NCBI RefSeq assembly: GCF_009932475.1
Contig: NZ_BJOV01000001.1
Coordinates: 62,001-126,000, forward strand
Source: Gordonia spumicola
Lineage (GTDB): Bacteria; Actinomycetota; Actinomycetes; Mycobacteriales; Mycobacteriaceae
Direction of reading: 5' to 3'
DNA: 64,000 bases
Position numbers and translations under genes: made by a program. How positions within the stretch are numbered: the first letter of the stretch is position 1; each line of letters starts with the position of its first letter. The notes under the pieces are model-generated. The model was not told the origin of the DNA. It searched no databases and saw only the letters and a program-made list of their open reading frames with translations. Below, one piece after another: positions 16,772 to 26,329 of this stretch.

Positions 16772-17398
16772 TTGATTCCGGCCGCGGGCATGGGTACCCG
16801 ATTGGGCGAGCCCGTGCCCAAGGCCTTCGTGGAGGTCGGCGGCGTCACTCTGCTCGAACGCAGCGTGACCGCGGCCCTCGCCTCCGGAGTGGTCGACGAC
16901 GTCGTCGTCGCCGTTCCGGAAGAACTGATCGACCGCGCGCGGCAGGTGGCCCCTGCCGCGCGCGTCGTCGTCGGCGGGTCCGAACGCAGCGACTCGGTTC
17001 GCGCGGCGCTGGCCGTGACCGACGCCGACCTCGTCCTGGTGCACGACGCGGCCCGCCCCCTGACCCCGCCCGGCCTGTTCGCCGCGGTCGTCGACGCGCT
17101 CATCGCGGGTGCCGAGGCCGTCGTCCCCGGGCTGCCGGTCGCGGACACGCTCAAACGCGTCGACGACGCCGATCTCGTCGCCGACACCGTCGACCGGTCC
17201 GTCCTGCGCGCGGTGCAGACCCCGCAGGGCTTCACCGCGCGGCTGCTGCGTCGAGCCCACGAGAGTGCGCAGGACGCGACCGACGACGCCGGTCTCGTCG
17301 AAGCGCTCGGCGTGCCCGTGCACGTGATCGCGGGCGACGCGATGGCGTTCAAAGTGACCACACCGTTCGACCTGCGGCTCGCAAGGCTGCTGGCGTGA
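16772..17398 (+). CDS. ispD: 2-C-methyl-D-erythritol 4-phosphate cytidylyltransferase IspD
   Basis: Third step of the non-mevalonate isoprenoid pathway: MEP + CTP to CDP-ME. The nucleotide-binding loop [18 protein letters not shown] is at the N-terminus, with [11 protein letters not shown] near residue 90 and the DDAGLVE segment near 173. From TTG 16772 the protein has 208 residues but lacks part of the first beta strand. The frame is open upstream and codes KIAAL just before it, so the true start may be the CTG at 16742 on the carD stop; no ATG, GTG or TTG lies in between. Its stop overlaps a GTG in the ispF frame. Confidence 0.9.
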   Translation: MIPAAGMGTRLGEPVPKAFVEVGGVTLLERSVTAALASGVVDDVVVAVPEELIDRARQVAPAARVVVGGSERSDSVRAALAVTDADLVLVHDAARPLTPPGLFAAVVDALIAGAEAVVPGLPVADTLKRVDDADLVADTVDRSVLRAVQTPQGFTARLLRRAHESAQDATDDAGLVEALGVPVHVIAGDAMAFKVTTPFDLRLARLLA

Positions 17399-17415
17399 CC
17401 GAGAAGGCGAGGAAC

Positions 17416-17880
17416 ATGCGAGTCGGCATCGGAACCGACGTCCACCCGATCGAACCCGGCCGCGACTGCTGGATGGTCGGGCTCCTCTTCGACGACGCCG
17501 ACGGCTGCTCCGGTCACTCCGACGGCGACGTCGGCGTCCACGCGCTGTGCGACGCGCTGCTCTCGGCGGCGGGCCTCGGCGACCTCGGTCTCGTGTTCGG
17601 CGTCGACCGTCCCGAATGGCGGAACGTGACCGGCGCGTCGATGCTGACGCACGTCGTCGGGCTGCTGGACGCCGAGGGTTTCGAGCCGGTCAACGCCGCA
17701 GTGCAGATCGTCGGCAACCGGCCGAAGATCGGGCCGCGCCGCGCGCAGGCTCAGGAGGTGCTGTCGGATCTGCTCGGTGCGCCCGTATCGGTGTCGGCGA
17801 CCACCACCGACGGTCTCGGCCTGACCGGGCGCGGCGAGGGCGTCGCCGCAGTTGCCACCGCGCTCCTGGTGCTCAAGTAG
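17416..17880 (+). CDS. ispF: 2-C-methyl-D-erythritol 2,4-cyclodiphosphate synthase IspF
   Basis: Fifth enzyme of the same isoprenoid pathway, cyclising CDP-ME 2-phosphate with release of CMP. 154 residues. The metal ligands are the DVHP motif near the N-terminus and a His in [13 protein letters not shown]. The [17 protein letters not shown] signature is at the C-terminus. It is a trimer in the family. The ATG at 17416 has AAGGCGAGG upstream; a GTG at 17395 overlapping the ispD stop (GTGA) would add seven residues. ispD and ispF adjacent but unfused is the mycobacterial pattern. Confidence 0.94.
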   Translation: MRVGIGTDVHPIEPGRDCWMVGLLFDDADGCSGHSDGDVGVHALCDALLSAAGLGDLGLVFGVDRPEWRNVTGASMLTHVVGLLDAEGFEPVNAAVQIVGNRPKIGPRRAQAQEVLSDLLGAPVSVSATTTDGLGLTGRGEGVAAVATALLVLK

Positions 17881-17891
17881 AATCGCAGGCC

Positions 17892-19286
17892 GTGACCCTA
17901 AGCCTGTACGACACCGCCGCCCGCGAGGTCCGCGACTTCGTTCCCCTGCAACCCGGGACCGTCGGCGTGTACCTGTGCGGCGCGACCGTGCAGGGCGTGC
18001 CGCACATCGGGCACGTGCGCAGCGGAATCGCGTTCGACGTCCTGCGCCGCTGGCTCACCCATCGCGGATTCGACGTGTTGTTCGTCCGCAACGTCACCGA
18101 CATCGACGACAAGATCCTCCGCAAGGCGGAGGAGGCCGGTCGTCCCTGGTGGGAGTGGGCGACCACCCACGAGCGCGCCTTCACCTCGGCATACGACGCC
18201 TTGAACGTGCTGCCGCCGTCGGCGGAGCCGCGGGCGACCGCATTCGTGACGCAGATGGTCGAGTACATGGAACGCCTCATCGAGCGAGGTCACGCGTACG
18301 TCGCGGACGGCAACGTCTACTTCGACGTGCTGAGCCTGCCCGAGTACGGCAGCCTGTCCGGCCACAAGCTCGACGACGTCCATCAGGGCGAGAGTGCGGG
18401 CACCGGCAAGCGGGATCCGCGCGACTTCACGCTGTGGAAGGCCGCGAAGCCGGGCGAGCCGTCGTGGCCGACACCGTGGGGCGACGGTCGTCCGGGCTGG
18501 CATCTCGAGTGCTCGGCGATGGCGACGTCGCTGCTCGGAGCCGAGTTCGACATCCACTGCGGCGGCATGGACCTGGTGTTCCCGCACCACGAGAACGAGA
18601 TCGCGCAGAGTCACGCCGCGGGTGACGGGTTCGCGCGCTACTGGCTGCACAACGGGTGGGTGACGATGTCCGGCGAGAAGATGAGCAAGTCGCTCGGCAA
18701 CGTCGTGTCCATCCCCGCGATGCTGACGAAGGTGCGTCCGGTGGAACTCCGCTACTACCTCGGCAGTGCGCACTACCGGTCGATGCTCGAGTACTCCGAC
18801 GGCGCGCTCCATGAGGCGGCCGCGGGCTACCGCCGCATCGAGTCGTTCGTGCAGCGGGTGGCCGAACGTGTCGGCGACGTCGGCGTCGGCGAGGTCGGCG
18901 ACGATTTCGCGGCGGCGCTCGACGATGATCTGGGTGTCCCCGCCGCGATGGCGGCCGTCCACAACGCGGTCCGCGAAGGCAACACCGCGCTGGATGCGGG
19001 CGACGGCGCGAAGGCGCTGCAGGTCGCCGAGTCGGTCCGTGCGATGACCGCGATCCTCGGCACCGACCCGCTCGACGAGCATTGGGCGCACTCGTCCGAC
19101 TCCGACGACGCCGCGACGGCGGCGCTCGACGTCCTCATCCGAGCCGAACTGGAACGACGCGCGGCCGCCAGGGCGGCGAAGGACTGGGCCGTCGCCGACG
19201 AGGTGCGCGACCGTCTCGCCGCCGCGGGCGTCGACGTCACCGACACACCCGACGGCGCCCAGTGGGCGCTGAAGACGAAGGACTGA
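17892..19286 (+). CDS. cysS: Cysteinyl-tRNA synthetase
   Basis: Charges tRNA-Cys. 464 residues, class I. The first zinc ligand Cys is in YLCGATVQ (near residue 27), the HIGH-type motif is PHIGHVRSG, then come the zinc ligands Cys (HLECSAM) and His/Glu (FPHHENE), and EKMSKSLGN is the KMSKS loop. The start is GTG 17892, 11 bases after ispF, with TAGAAT 8 bases before it. The order carD-ispD-ispF-cysS is that of Rv3583c-Rv3580c. It is distinct from the MshC ligase, which is not in this window. Confidence 0.95.
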   Translation: MTLSLYDTAAREVRDFVPLQPGTVGVYLCGATVQGVPHIGHVRSGIAFDVLRRWLTHRGFDVLFVRNVTDIDDKILRKAEEAGRPWWEWATTHERAFTSAYDALNVLPPSAEPRATAFVTQMVEYMERLIERGHAYVADGNVYFDVLSLPEYGSLSGHKLDDVHQGESAGTGKRDPRDFTLWKAAKPGEPSWPTPWGDGRPGWHLECSAMATSLLGAEFDIHCGGMDLVFPHHENEIAQSHAAGDGFARYWLHNGWVTMSGEKMSKSLGNVVSIPAMLTKVRPVELRYYLGSAHYRSMLEYSDGALHEAAAGYRRIESFVQRVAERVGDVGVGEVGDDFAAALDDDLGVPAAMAAVHNAVREGNTALDAGDGAKALQVAESVRAMTAILGTDPLDEHWAHSSDSDDAATAALDVLIRAELERRAAARAAKDWAVADEVRDRLAAAGVDVTDTPDGAQWALKTKD

Positions 19287-19290
19287 ACGC

Positions 19291-20247
19291 ATGGCCGGCA
19301 ACTCCAAGCGCAAGGGCGCCATCCGCAAGGACGGCAGCAAGAAGGGGCAGACCGTCGGATCGGGCGGTCAGCGTCGTCGTGGTCTGGAGGGCCGCGGTGC
19401 GACCCCGAAGGCCGAGGACCGCGTCTACCACGTCGCACACAAGAAGGCGAAGTCCGCGGCCAAGGCGTCCGCCGCTCGTCCGCGCAACCATCGCAAGTCC
19501 GAGGACGGGCCCGAGTACGTTCTCGGCCGCAACCCGGTCGTCGAGTGTCTGCGGGCCAAGGTCCCGGCGACCGCGCTGTACGTGATGACGTCGATCGACG
19601 CCGACGAGCGCGTCAGGGAAGCCGTGCAGACGGCGGGCGACCGCGGCATCTCGATCCTCGAGGTCGGCAAGCCCGAACTCGACCGCATGTCGCCGAACGG
19701 CCTGCATCAGGGGCTCGCCCTCCAGGTGCCCGAGTACCGCTACGCGCATCCCGATGACCTGATGGCACGGGCGCGCGCCGCATCGGAGCAGCCGCTGATC
19801 GTGGCGCTGGACAACATCACCGATCCGCGCAACCTCGGAGCGGTGATCCGCTCGGTCGCGGCTTTCGGCGGTCACGGAGTGCTGATCCCGCAGCGTCGCA
19901 GTGCCGGCGTCACCGCGGTCACCTGGCGGACCAGCGCCGGTGCGGCGGCACGACTGCCCGTCGCACAGGCGCCGAATCTGACGCGGACGCTCGTCGAGTG
20001 GGCCCGCTCGGGTGCGCAGATCGTCGGACTCGACGCGGGCGGCGACGTGACGCTCGACGAGTACGACGGCACGGGGCCGGTCGTCATCGTCGTCGGTTCC
20101 GAGGGCAAGGGCCTCTCGAGGCTGGTCCGCGAGACGTGTGATTCGATCTTGTCGGTGCCGATGGCGGGCGATGTCGAGAGCCTCAACGCGTCGGTCGCGG
20201 CCGGTGTGGTGCTGGCTGAATTCGCGCGTCAGAGGCGCGTGCAGTGA
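19291..20247 (+). CDS. rlmB: 23S rRNA 2'-O-ribose methyltransferase (RlmB/TrmH family)
   Basis: SpoU-class RNA methyltransferase, 318 residues. A very basic N-terminal tail of about 70 residues ([15 protein letters not shown] and a second Lys/Arg/Ala stretch) precedes an L30-like substrate-binding domain starting [10 protein letters not shown]. The SPOUT domain holds motif 1 [14 protein letters not shown], motif 2 VGSEGKGLS and motif 3 SLNASVAAG, which form the knotted SAM site. It is last in the carD-ispD-ispF-cysS run, four bases after cysS. The exact target (G2251 by homology to RlmB) is inferred. Confidence 0.9.
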   Translation: MAGNSKRKGAIRKDGSKKGQTVGSGGQRRRGLEGRGATPKAEDRVYHVAHKKAKSAAKASAARPRNHRKSEDGPEYVLGRNPVVECLRAKVPATALYVMTSIDADERVREAVQTAGDRGISILEVGKPELDRMSPNGLHQGLALQVPEYRYAHPDDLMARARAASEQPLIVALDNITDPRNLGAVIRSVAAFGGHGVLIPQRRSAGVTAVTWRTSAGAAARLPVAQAPNLTRTLVEWARSGAQIVGLDAGGDVTLDEYDGTGPVVIVVGSEGKGLSRLVRETCDSILSVPMAGDVESLNASVAAGVVLAEFARQRRVQ

Positions 20248-20270
20248 GCCATATGTGACTTAAGAAAAAG

Positions 20271-20286
20271 TGTCATTTGAATGACA
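20271..20286. promoter_or_regulatory. Palindromic operator candidate before tandem PAP2 genes
   Basis: TGTCATT-TG-AATGACA, 7-bp arms with a 2-base centre, lies in the AT-rich gap (20248-20338) upstream of the first PAP2-like gene. Confidence 0.5.
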
Positions 20287-20325
20287 TTCACGTGAGCGAC
20301 TTACGACTCTATCCCTACCGTTGGG

Positions 20326-20331
20326 TAGCGT
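20326..20331 (+). promoter_or_regulatory. -10 element, probable leaderless start
   Basis: TAGCGT ends 7 bases before the GTG at 20339. No ribosome-binding site is visible. The palindrome at 20271-20286 lies about 40 bases upstream. Confidence 0.45.
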
Positions 20332-20338
20332 GTAGTGC

Positions 20339-21697
20339 GTGGTCGACCCATCACGCCCCGAGTTCTTCGAGCGCGTTCGCCTCCTGACTCGGCGGCGCGT
20401 GGAGCTCGGCGTGCGCGGATGGTCCGCCGTCGTGGCATCGGTCGTCGGGTTTGCGCTGGTCATCGAGGTCGCCGCGCGACTGAACTCCACGCGCGGGCCG
20501 CTCGACCTGATCGTCCACGACTTCGCGGGCCGTCCCGGCGTCGGCGAGATCAAGACCGCCGCGCTGATCCTCGCCCTCGTGTGCATGCCCGCCCGTCTGC
20601 GGTGGCGGGTGCTCGGCGGCGTCGCCGCGTTGGAGATCCTGTGGAATCTTCAACGACTCGCCGTCGGCAACACGCCGATCGTCGGCAACGGCATGCTGTG
20701 GGGGCTGGTCGCGACCGGAGCCTACGCGCTGTGGCGGCTGCACGGGACCGAGAAGGCGTCCACGCTCAAAGCCGTCGGCCTGGGTCTGATGATGATCGTC
20801 GTCGGACGTGTCGGCGACGTGTGGCTGGTCTTGTCGATGAAGGCGAGCCCGCTGGTCCTCGATCACTACGTCGAGATGGCCGACCGCGCGCTCGGCTCGC
20901 CGTCGTGGGTGGTCGGACGGGTCGTCGACGACAGCACGGTCCTCACCGAGGTGCTCGGTCGGATCTACGTCTACCTTCCGGTCGGTGCCGCGGTCATCGC
21001 GTATCTGCAGTTGCGGAACTCCGCGCGCGACGGGTTCCCCCGGCACCACATCATTCGGACGTTCCTGCTCATCGGCGCGATCGGCCCGATCATCTACTTC
21101 CTGTTCCCCGTGGTCGGCCCGACGTACGCGTTCGGCAGCGAGGTCCCCGGAGCGGGCTGGCTGGACGTGTGGCCGCACGCGGTGCCCGAGACGACGGTCC
21201 CGGCCGCGCAGTTCTACGACCAGTCGGTGCCGCGGAACTGCATGCCGAGCCTGCACACGGCGTGGGCGATGGCGATCTTCCTGCACGGGTGGCGCGGCGG
21301 CACCGGGTCGAAGGTCTTCGGCTCCGTGTGGCTGCTCGCCACGACCGGTGCGACGCTCGGCTTCGGCTTCCACTACGCGGTCGACGTGCTCGCGGGCATC
21401 GTCTTCGTGCTCACGCTCGAGGCCGCCCTGACCAGGCCGGACATGGGGTGGACTCGCCTGCGGGCCGGCGTGATCGCCTGCGGTGCGGTCATGTTCGCCG
21501 CGCTGCTGCTGATGACGCGCTATGCGGCGCCCTGGCTCGCGGTGGGCGGGGCGCTCCCGGTGCTCCTGCTGCTCGCGCCGGTCGTGATCACGGTCGGCGG
21601 GTTCCTCCTGGTGGAGCGGCCCGAGAAGTTCCGGCTCCCAGATTTCTCCGACGGCCCGCGAATCGGCGGCCGTCTACCTCAGAGAGTGCAGGTCTGA
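20339..21697 (+). CDS. PAP2/Aur1-like integral membrane phosphatase or phospholipid synthase, copy 1
   Basis: Polytopic membrane protein of 452 residues with about ten hydrophobic segments. The PAP2_3/Aur1-type active-site motifs are present: RNCMPSLHTAWA (near residue 302) and GFHYAVDVLAG (near 344), supplying the two His and the Asp of the catalytic triad. The PAP2 C1 motif KxxxxxxRP is not evident, as in inositol-phosphorylceramide synthase relatives. Candidate reactions are head-group transfer to a lipid or dephosphorylation of a lipid-linked phosphate at the outer face of the membrane. A close paralogue follows after four bases. Confidence 0.8.
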   Translation: MVDPSRPEFFERVRLLTRRRVELGVRGWSAVVASVVGFALVIEVAARLNSTRGPLDLIVHDFAGRPGVGEIKTAALILALVCMPARLRWRVLGGVAALEILWNLQRLAVGNTPIVGNGMLWGLVATGAYALWRLHGTEKASTLKAVGLGLMMIVVGRVGDVWLVLSMKASPLVLDHYVEMADRALGSPSWVVGRVVDDSTVLTEVLGRIYVYLPVGAAVIAYLQLRNSARDGFPRHHIIRTFLLIGAIGPIIYFLFPVVGPTYAFGSEVPGAGWLDVWPHAVPETTVPAAQFYDQSVPRNCMPSLHTAWAMAIFLHGWRGGTGSKVFGSVWLLATTGATLGFGFHYAVDVLAGIVFVLTLEAALTRPDMGWTRLRAGVIACGAVMFAALLLMTRYAAPWLAVGGALPVLLLLAPVVITVGGFLLVERPEKFRLPDFSDGPRIGGRLPQRVQV

Positions 21698-21701
21698 TCG
21701 G

Positions 21702-23075
21702 ATGTTCTATCAGTCGCCTGCGGGCCTCTTCGAACGCGTCCGCCTCCTGACTCGGCGGCGCGTGGAGCTCGGCGCGCGCGGATGGTCCCTCGTGGTCGCG
21801 GCTCTCGCCGTGTTCGTCGTCGTGATCGAGATCGTCGCGATCCGATTCGGCATCCACGGTCCGATCGACAGGCTCGCGCACGACTTCGTGGGACGGGCCG
21901 AGATCGGTGAGATCAAGCTCGCCGGTCTGATGCTCGCCCTGGTCTGCATGCCGTCACGGCTGCGCTGGTGGACGTTCGGCGCGGCCGTCGCGCTGGAGAC
22001 GGTCTGGAACGTCCAGCGAGTCGTCGTCGGACACGACCTGACAGTCGGCAACGGCATTCTCTGGGCACTGGTCGGGACGGTGGCGTTCGCGGTCTGGAAG
22101 CTGCGCGACGGCGAGCGGACGGCCACGCTCAAGGCCGTCGGCCTCGGCATGATGCTGATCGTGATGGGCCGCGTCGGCGACGTGTGGCTGGTCCTGTCGA
22201 CGAAGGCCAACGCCAAGGTCCTCGACGGCTACGTCGAACTCGCCGACCGTGCGCTCGGTTCGCCGTCGTGGGCGGTCGGCCGCATCGTGTCCGAGAGCAC
22301 GGTCCTCACGCAGACGTGCGGTCGGGTGTACATGCTGCTGCCGGTGGGCGCGGCGGTGATCGCGTTCTTCCAGTTGCGGAACTCCGCGCGCGACGGCTTC
22401 CCTCGGCATCACATCGTCCGGACGTTCCTGCTCATCGGCATGATCGGGCCGCTGATCTACTTCATCTTCCCGGTTGTCGGACCGACGTACGCGTTCGGAC
22501 ACGACGTCGCGGGCGCTGGCTGGCAGGACGTGTGGCCGTGGTTCACGCCCGACGGCTCGGCGCCGACGCCGACGTACTTCGATCAGCACATCGCCCGCAA
22601 CTGCATGCCGAGCCTGCACACGGCGTGGGCGATGGCGATCTTCCTGCACGGCTGGCGCGGGTCCACCGCGTCCCGGGTCTTCGGCACGTTCTGGCTGATC
22701 GCGACGACGGGGGCCACTCTCGGCTTCGGCTACCACTACGCGGTCGACGTGCTCGCGGGCATGGTGTTCACGCTGACGCTCGAAGCCGCGCTCACCAGGC
22801 CCGAGACGGGGGTGACGCGCGTGCGGATGGCCGTCGTCGCCCTCGGAGCCGGACTGTTCAGCGCATTGTTGCTGATGACGAGGTTCGCCGCGCCGTGGCT
22901 TGCGACCGGCGGCGCGTTGTCCGTGCTGCTGCTCGTCGGACCGGTGGTCGTCGCCGCGGCCGGATTCCTGCTGGTGGAACGGCCCGCGTTGTTCTCCCGC
23001 ACCGACCCGGCCGACGGGCCGTGCGTGCGCCCTCGCCGCCGCACTCCGCAGCGGACGTCCGGCCACGGCGGGTGA
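21702..23075 (+). CDS. PAP2/Aur1-like integral membrane protein, copy 2
   Basis: 457-residue paralogue of the preceding gene and plainly a tandem duplicate: both share FERVRLLTRRRVELG near the N-terminus, LRNSARDGFPRHHI in the middle and the catalytic RNCMPSLHTAWAMAIF and HYAVDVLAG motifs. All catalytic residues are intact in both, so neither looks decayed. Differences concentrate in the loop before the SLHT motif (about residues 265-300) and in the C-terminal tail, suggesting different substrates. It is likely co-transcribed with copy 1. It converges on rarD with a 15-base gap. Confidence 0.8.
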   Translation: MFYQSPAGLFERVRLLTRRRVELGARGWSLVVAALAVFVVVIEIVAIRFGIHGPIDRLAHDFVGRAEIGEIKLAGLMLALVCMPSRLRWWTFGAAVALETVWNVQRVVVGHDLTVGNGILWALVGTVAFAVWKLRDGERTATLKAVGLGMMLIVMGRVGDVWLVLSTKANAKVLDGYVELADRALGSPSWAVGRIVSESTVLTQTCGRVYMLLPVGAAVIAFFQLRNSARDGFPRHHIVRTFLLIGMIGPLIYFIFPVVGPTYAFGHDVAGAGWQDVWPWFTPDGSAPTPTYFDQHIARNCMPSLHTAWAMAIFLHGWRGSTASRVFGTFWLIATTGATLGFGYHYAVDVLAGMVFTLTLEAALTRPETGVTRVRMAVVALGAGLFSALLLMTRFAAPWLATGGALSVLLLVGPVVVAAAGFLLVERPALFSRTDPADGPCVRPRRRTPQRTSGHGG

Positions 23076-23090
23076 CCGGCGCGGTCGGCG

Positions 23091-23978
23091 TCAGCGTCGT
23101 CTGAGCTGTCCGACGCTGTCGATCGAGAGCAGGACGAGCGCCGCCCACACGATGCCGAAGCCGACCCACTGCTGAGACGAGACGTCTTCGCCGAGCAGCG
23201 CGACCGCGCACAGCAGTTGCAGGACGGGCGTGATGAATTGGATCAGTCCGATCGTGACCAGCGGAATGCGGCGGGCGGCCGCCGCGAACATCAGCAACGG
23301 CACCGCGGTGGCGAGCCCGGACAGGCACAGCAGTGCGGTGTGCACCGCGCCGTGCCTCCCGAAGTCGAGGCCCGCGGTCGACGCCGCCGTCACGGCGAGG
23401 ATGACGATCGCGGCAGGCGTCAGGACCGCCGTCTCGAGCGCGAGGCCGTGGAGGGCGGGCAGACGAGCGCCGACCTTCTTCTTCGCGAGCCCGTACAGCG
23501 CGAACGAGCAGGCGAGGGCGAGCGCGGTGGCCGGGAACTTCCCTCCCGCGATCGAGAGGTAGAGGCCGGCGATCACGCCGACGCCGACCGCCGTCCACTG
23601 CAGCGGGCGAAGTCGTTCGCGGAGGACCACCACGCCGAGGGCCACGGTGACCAGGGGATTGAGGAAGTACCCGAGCGCCGCGTCACTCGTGTGACCGGCC
23701 GTGACCGCGGCGACGTAGACCACCCAGTTGATCGCGATGAGCACCGCGGCGACGCTGACGCCCGCGAGCAGTCGCCACTGACCGCGCAGATCGGCGATCC
23801 ACTGCCAGTCGCGCAGGACGAGCAGCGCGATCAGGCAGGTGACGAGCGTCCAGACGATGCGGTGGGCCAGGATCTCCCAGGCTCCGGTCGGGCGCAGGGC
23901 GTCGAACAGCAGCGGGAACAGGCCCCACAGGCCGTACGCGGCAAGCCCGGCGGCCAGGCCTTTCGATCGTGTCGTCAT
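23091..23978 (-). CDS. rarD: RarD/EamA-family transporter
   Basis: Ten-segment drug/metabolite-superfamily permease, 295 residues, made of two EamA repeats. The first begins LAAGLAAYGLWGLFPL, and LGYFLNPLVTVALGVVVLRERLRPLQW is the typical RarD signature region. The RarD subfamily is named for chloramphenicol sensitivity; its physiological cargo is not settled. The ATG at 23978 overlaps the pxpA stop (ATGA), so the two are made from one minus-strand message. Confidence 0.88.
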   Translation of the reverse strand: MTTRSKGLAAGLAAYGLWGLFPLLFDALRPTGAWEILAHRIVWTLVTCLIALLVLRDWQWIADLRGQWRLLAGVSVAAVLIAINWVVYVAAVTAGHTSDAALGYFLNPLVTVALGVVVLRERLRPLQWTAVGVGVIAGLYLSIAGGKFPATALALACSFALYGLAKKKVGARLPALHGLALETAVLTPAAIVILAVTAASTAGLDFGRHGAVHTALLCLSGLATAVPLLMFAAAARRIPLVTIGLIQFITPVLQLLCAVALLGEDVSSQQWVGFGIVWAALVLLSIDSVGQLRRR

Positions 23979-24712
23979 CGGGTGACGACGACGCCCGCGG
24001 CGTCCAGCGCGGCGCGGACGGCGCGAGCGTGCTCGACGGCTCCGGGGGTGTCGCCGTGCAGGCAGACGGACTCGACGTCGGCGTCGAGCACCGTCCCGTC
24101 GACCGCCCGGATCCGGCCGGTCCGCGCGAGGTCGACGACGCGGGCGGCGATCTCGTCGGAGTCGGTGAGCAGCGCGTGCGGCTCCGTACGCGGGACGAGG
24201 GTCGCCTCGCGGGTGTATCCGCGGTCGGCGAACGCCTCGGCGATCACGGTGACCCCGGCCTCGAGCGCGAATCGCTGTGCGACCGACCCGGGCAGCGTCA
24301 TCAGCGGCAGTCCGAGCGTGTCGGCGGCGGTCACCAGGGCCCGGGCCTGCGCCTCGTGGTGGACCACGGCGTTGTACAGCGCTCCGTGCGGCTTCACATA
24401 GTCGACTGTCCCGCCCACCGAGGCGGCCAGGGCGCGCAGAGCACCGACCTGGTAGAGGACGTCGGCGAGCAGGTCCGCGGGGGAGACGTCCATGAAGCGT
24501 CGTCCGAACCCGGCGAGATCGGGATACGACACCTGCGCCCCGATGCGGACACCGTGCTCGACGGCGCTCGCACACGACCGGACGAGGACGGTCGGGGTCC
24601 CCGCGTGGAACCCGCACGCTATGTTCGCGCTGCTGATGAGGGGCATCATCGCGGCGTCGTCGCCGACGCCTTCCCCGAGGTCGGCGTTGAGATCGATGCG
24701 GTGACCGGGCAT
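23975..24712 (-). CDS. pxpA: 5-oxoprolinase subunit A (LamB/YcsF family)
   Basis: Subunit of the ATP-dependent enzyme that opens 5-oxoproline (pyroglutamate) to glutamate. 245 residues. It starts with the family's IDLNADLGEG, followed by ANIACGFHAG with metal-binding His/Asp residues, then YVKPHGALYN and the C-terminal CLHGDTPGA. The partner subunits pxpB and pxpC, usually adjacent, are not in this window; the gene is instead coupled to rarD. An open frame continues upstream of the ATG at 24712 but only as the antisense of the esterase gene. Confidence 0.9.
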   Translation of the reverse strand: MPGHRIDLNADLGEGVGDDAAMMPLISSANIACGFHAGTPTVLVRSCASAVEHGVRIGAQVSYPDLAGFGRRFMDVSPADLLADVLYQVGALRALAASVGGTVDYVKPHGALYNAVVHHEAQARALVTAADTLGLPLMTLPGSVAQRFALEAGVTVIAEAFADRGYTREATLVPRTEPHALLTDSDEIAARVVDLARTGRIRAVDGTVLDADVESVCLHGDTPGAVEHARAVRAALDAAGVVVTR

Positions 24713-24744
24713 GGTCGAAACACTAGTACTCCCGCCGCACCCGA

Positions 24745-24750
24745 TATCGT
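24745..24750 (+). promoter_or_regulatory. -10 element, probable leaderless start
   Basis: TATCGT ends 7 bases before the ATG at 24758 in the 45-base divergent gap between pxpA and the esterase gene. Confidence 0.45.
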
Positions 24751-24757
24751 GGAGCGC

Positions 24758-26329
24758 ATGGCAGTGATGGACACGACGGTGACGCTCGTCGAGGGCGCGG
24801 TCGAAGGCAGGCGCGGACGCGGCGGACGTCGCGGCACGATCTCGTGGAAGGGCATCCCGTTCGCGGCCCCGCCGGTCGGCTCGCGCCGCTGGCAGGCCCC
24901 CGAGCCGGTCACGCCGTGGCCCGGGGTCCTCGAATGCTTCGACTACGGTCCCGCGCCGGTGCAGGAGAAGCTGTTCACCGCCCGCGCCACCGGCAAGTTC
25001 CATCCGCGCAGCGAGGACTGCCTCACCGTGAACGTGTTCGCGCCCGCCACGAAGTCGGCGACCCCGCGACCGGTGATGGTCTTCAACTACGGCGGTGCGT
25101 ACATCCTCGGCGGCACCTCGACCCCGATCTACGACGGCTCGTACCTCGCGCGCAACCGCGACGTGATCGTCGTGACCGTCAACTACCGGTTCGGTCCGCT
25201 CGGCTTCATCGACCTGAGCGACTACTCGACGGACGAGCGGCGGTTCGACTCGAACGTCGGCCTGCGCGACATGGTCGCGGGCCTGGAGTGGGTGCAGCGG
25301 AACATCGCGGCGTTCGGCGGCGATCCCGACAGGGTGACCGTCTTCGGCGAGAGCGCGGGCGGGTCGGCCGTCATCACCCTGCTGTCGACGCCCGCGGCGG
25401 AAGGACTGTTCTCGCGGGCGATCTCGCAGAGCCCGGCCCCGTCGCTGATCGTGTCGAAGGAGAACGCGCGGGTCTTCGCCGACGAGTTCGTCCGCCTCAT
25501 CGCCGACCCGACTCGCCGGAGCGGCCCCGAACGCACCGAGGGGCCGCTCGACCCGGCCGAGGTGGCGCGCATCGTCGACGGCGCGTCGGCCCAGACCCTG
25601 CTGCGCATCGGCAACAAGATGCTCGGATTCGCGCGCGGGGCCGAACTGTCGGACCCGATGCCGTTCGCGCCGACCGTCGACGGCGACTATCTCCCGCAGT
25701 CGCCGATCGACGCGGCCCGCGACGGCAGGACGCATCGGGTTCCGCTGATCATCGGCAACAACAAGGACGAGGGCGAGCTGTTCGCGAGGTTCTGGAACAT
25801 CCTCCCCGACACGGCGCACGCGCTGGTCGGCGTCGACGACCCGGAGATCAAGATGGAGCTGGAGCTCCTGTACCCGGGCAAACGCGATCAGGTGCGCCTG
25901 GCGGCCGACGCGACCTTCTGGGAGCCGACGATCCGCTTCGCCGGGTATCACGGCGCCCATTCCCCGACGTACGCCTACCGCTACGACTACGCGCCTGCCG
26001 TCCTCAACGCGTCGGGCATCGGAGCGACACACGCCACCGAACTGCTCGCCGTCTTCGGCATCTACCGCGATCCGATCGGTCTTCCGCTCGCGGCCGCGGG
26101 CAGTTGGCGCTCCTCCCACCGCATCACGGCGACGATGCAGTCGAACTGGACTTGGTTCGCGCGCACCGGCGTGCCGTCGCCGTCGTGGCCGCGGTACTCG
26201 CCCGACGACCGGCGAGTGATGATCCTGGACGATCCGACGCGGGTCGAGCGGGACCCGGACGGCGCCCGTCGGGAGGCGTGGGCGCGAGTCCACGTGCCGG
26301 CCGCCGAGATGGTCGAGGCGGCCCGATGA
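24758..26329 (+). CDS. Type-B carboxylesterase
   Basis: Carboxylesterase/lipase of the cholinesterase-like family, 523 residues. The oxyanion NYGGAY lies near residue 110, the nucleophile Ser199 in VFGESAGGS, and a catalytic His near residue 430 (GATHATELL). FDYGPAPVQ and SEDCLTVNVF are family signatures. No signal peptide, so cytosolic. An ATG three codons on (24767) is an alternative start. Its stop overlaps the start of the lipoprotein gene behind it (ATGA). The substrate is unknown. Confidence 0.88.
   Translation: MAVMDTTVTLVEGAVEGRRGRGGRRGTISWKGIPFAAPPVGSRRWQAPEPVTPWPGVLECFDYGPAPVQEKLFTARATGKFHPRSEDCLTVNVFAPATKSATPRPVMVFNYGGAYILGGTSTPIYDGSYLARNRDVIVVTVNYRFGPLGFIDLSDYSTDERRFDSNVGLRDMVAGLEWVQRNIAAFGGDPDRVTVFGESAGGSAVITLLSTPAAEGLFSRAISQSPAPSLIVSKENARVFADEFVRLIADPTRRSGPERTEGPLDPAEVARIVDGASAQTLLRIGNKMLGFARGAELSDPMPFAPTVDGDYLPQSPIDAARDGRTHRVPLIIGNNKDEGELFARFWNILPDTAHALVGVDDPEIKMELELLYPGKRDQVRLAADATFWEPTIRFAGYHGAHSPTYAYRYDYAPAVLNASGIGATHATELLAVFGIYRDPIGLPLAAAGSWRSSHRITATMQSNWTWFARTGVPSPSWPRYSPDDRRVMILDDPTRVERDPDGARREAWARVHVPAAEMVEAAR

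Noticed and set aside
24277-24704. Plus-strand frames over pxpA
   Set aside because: pxpA on the minus strand has family motifs from start to end; the esterase gene begins only at 24758.
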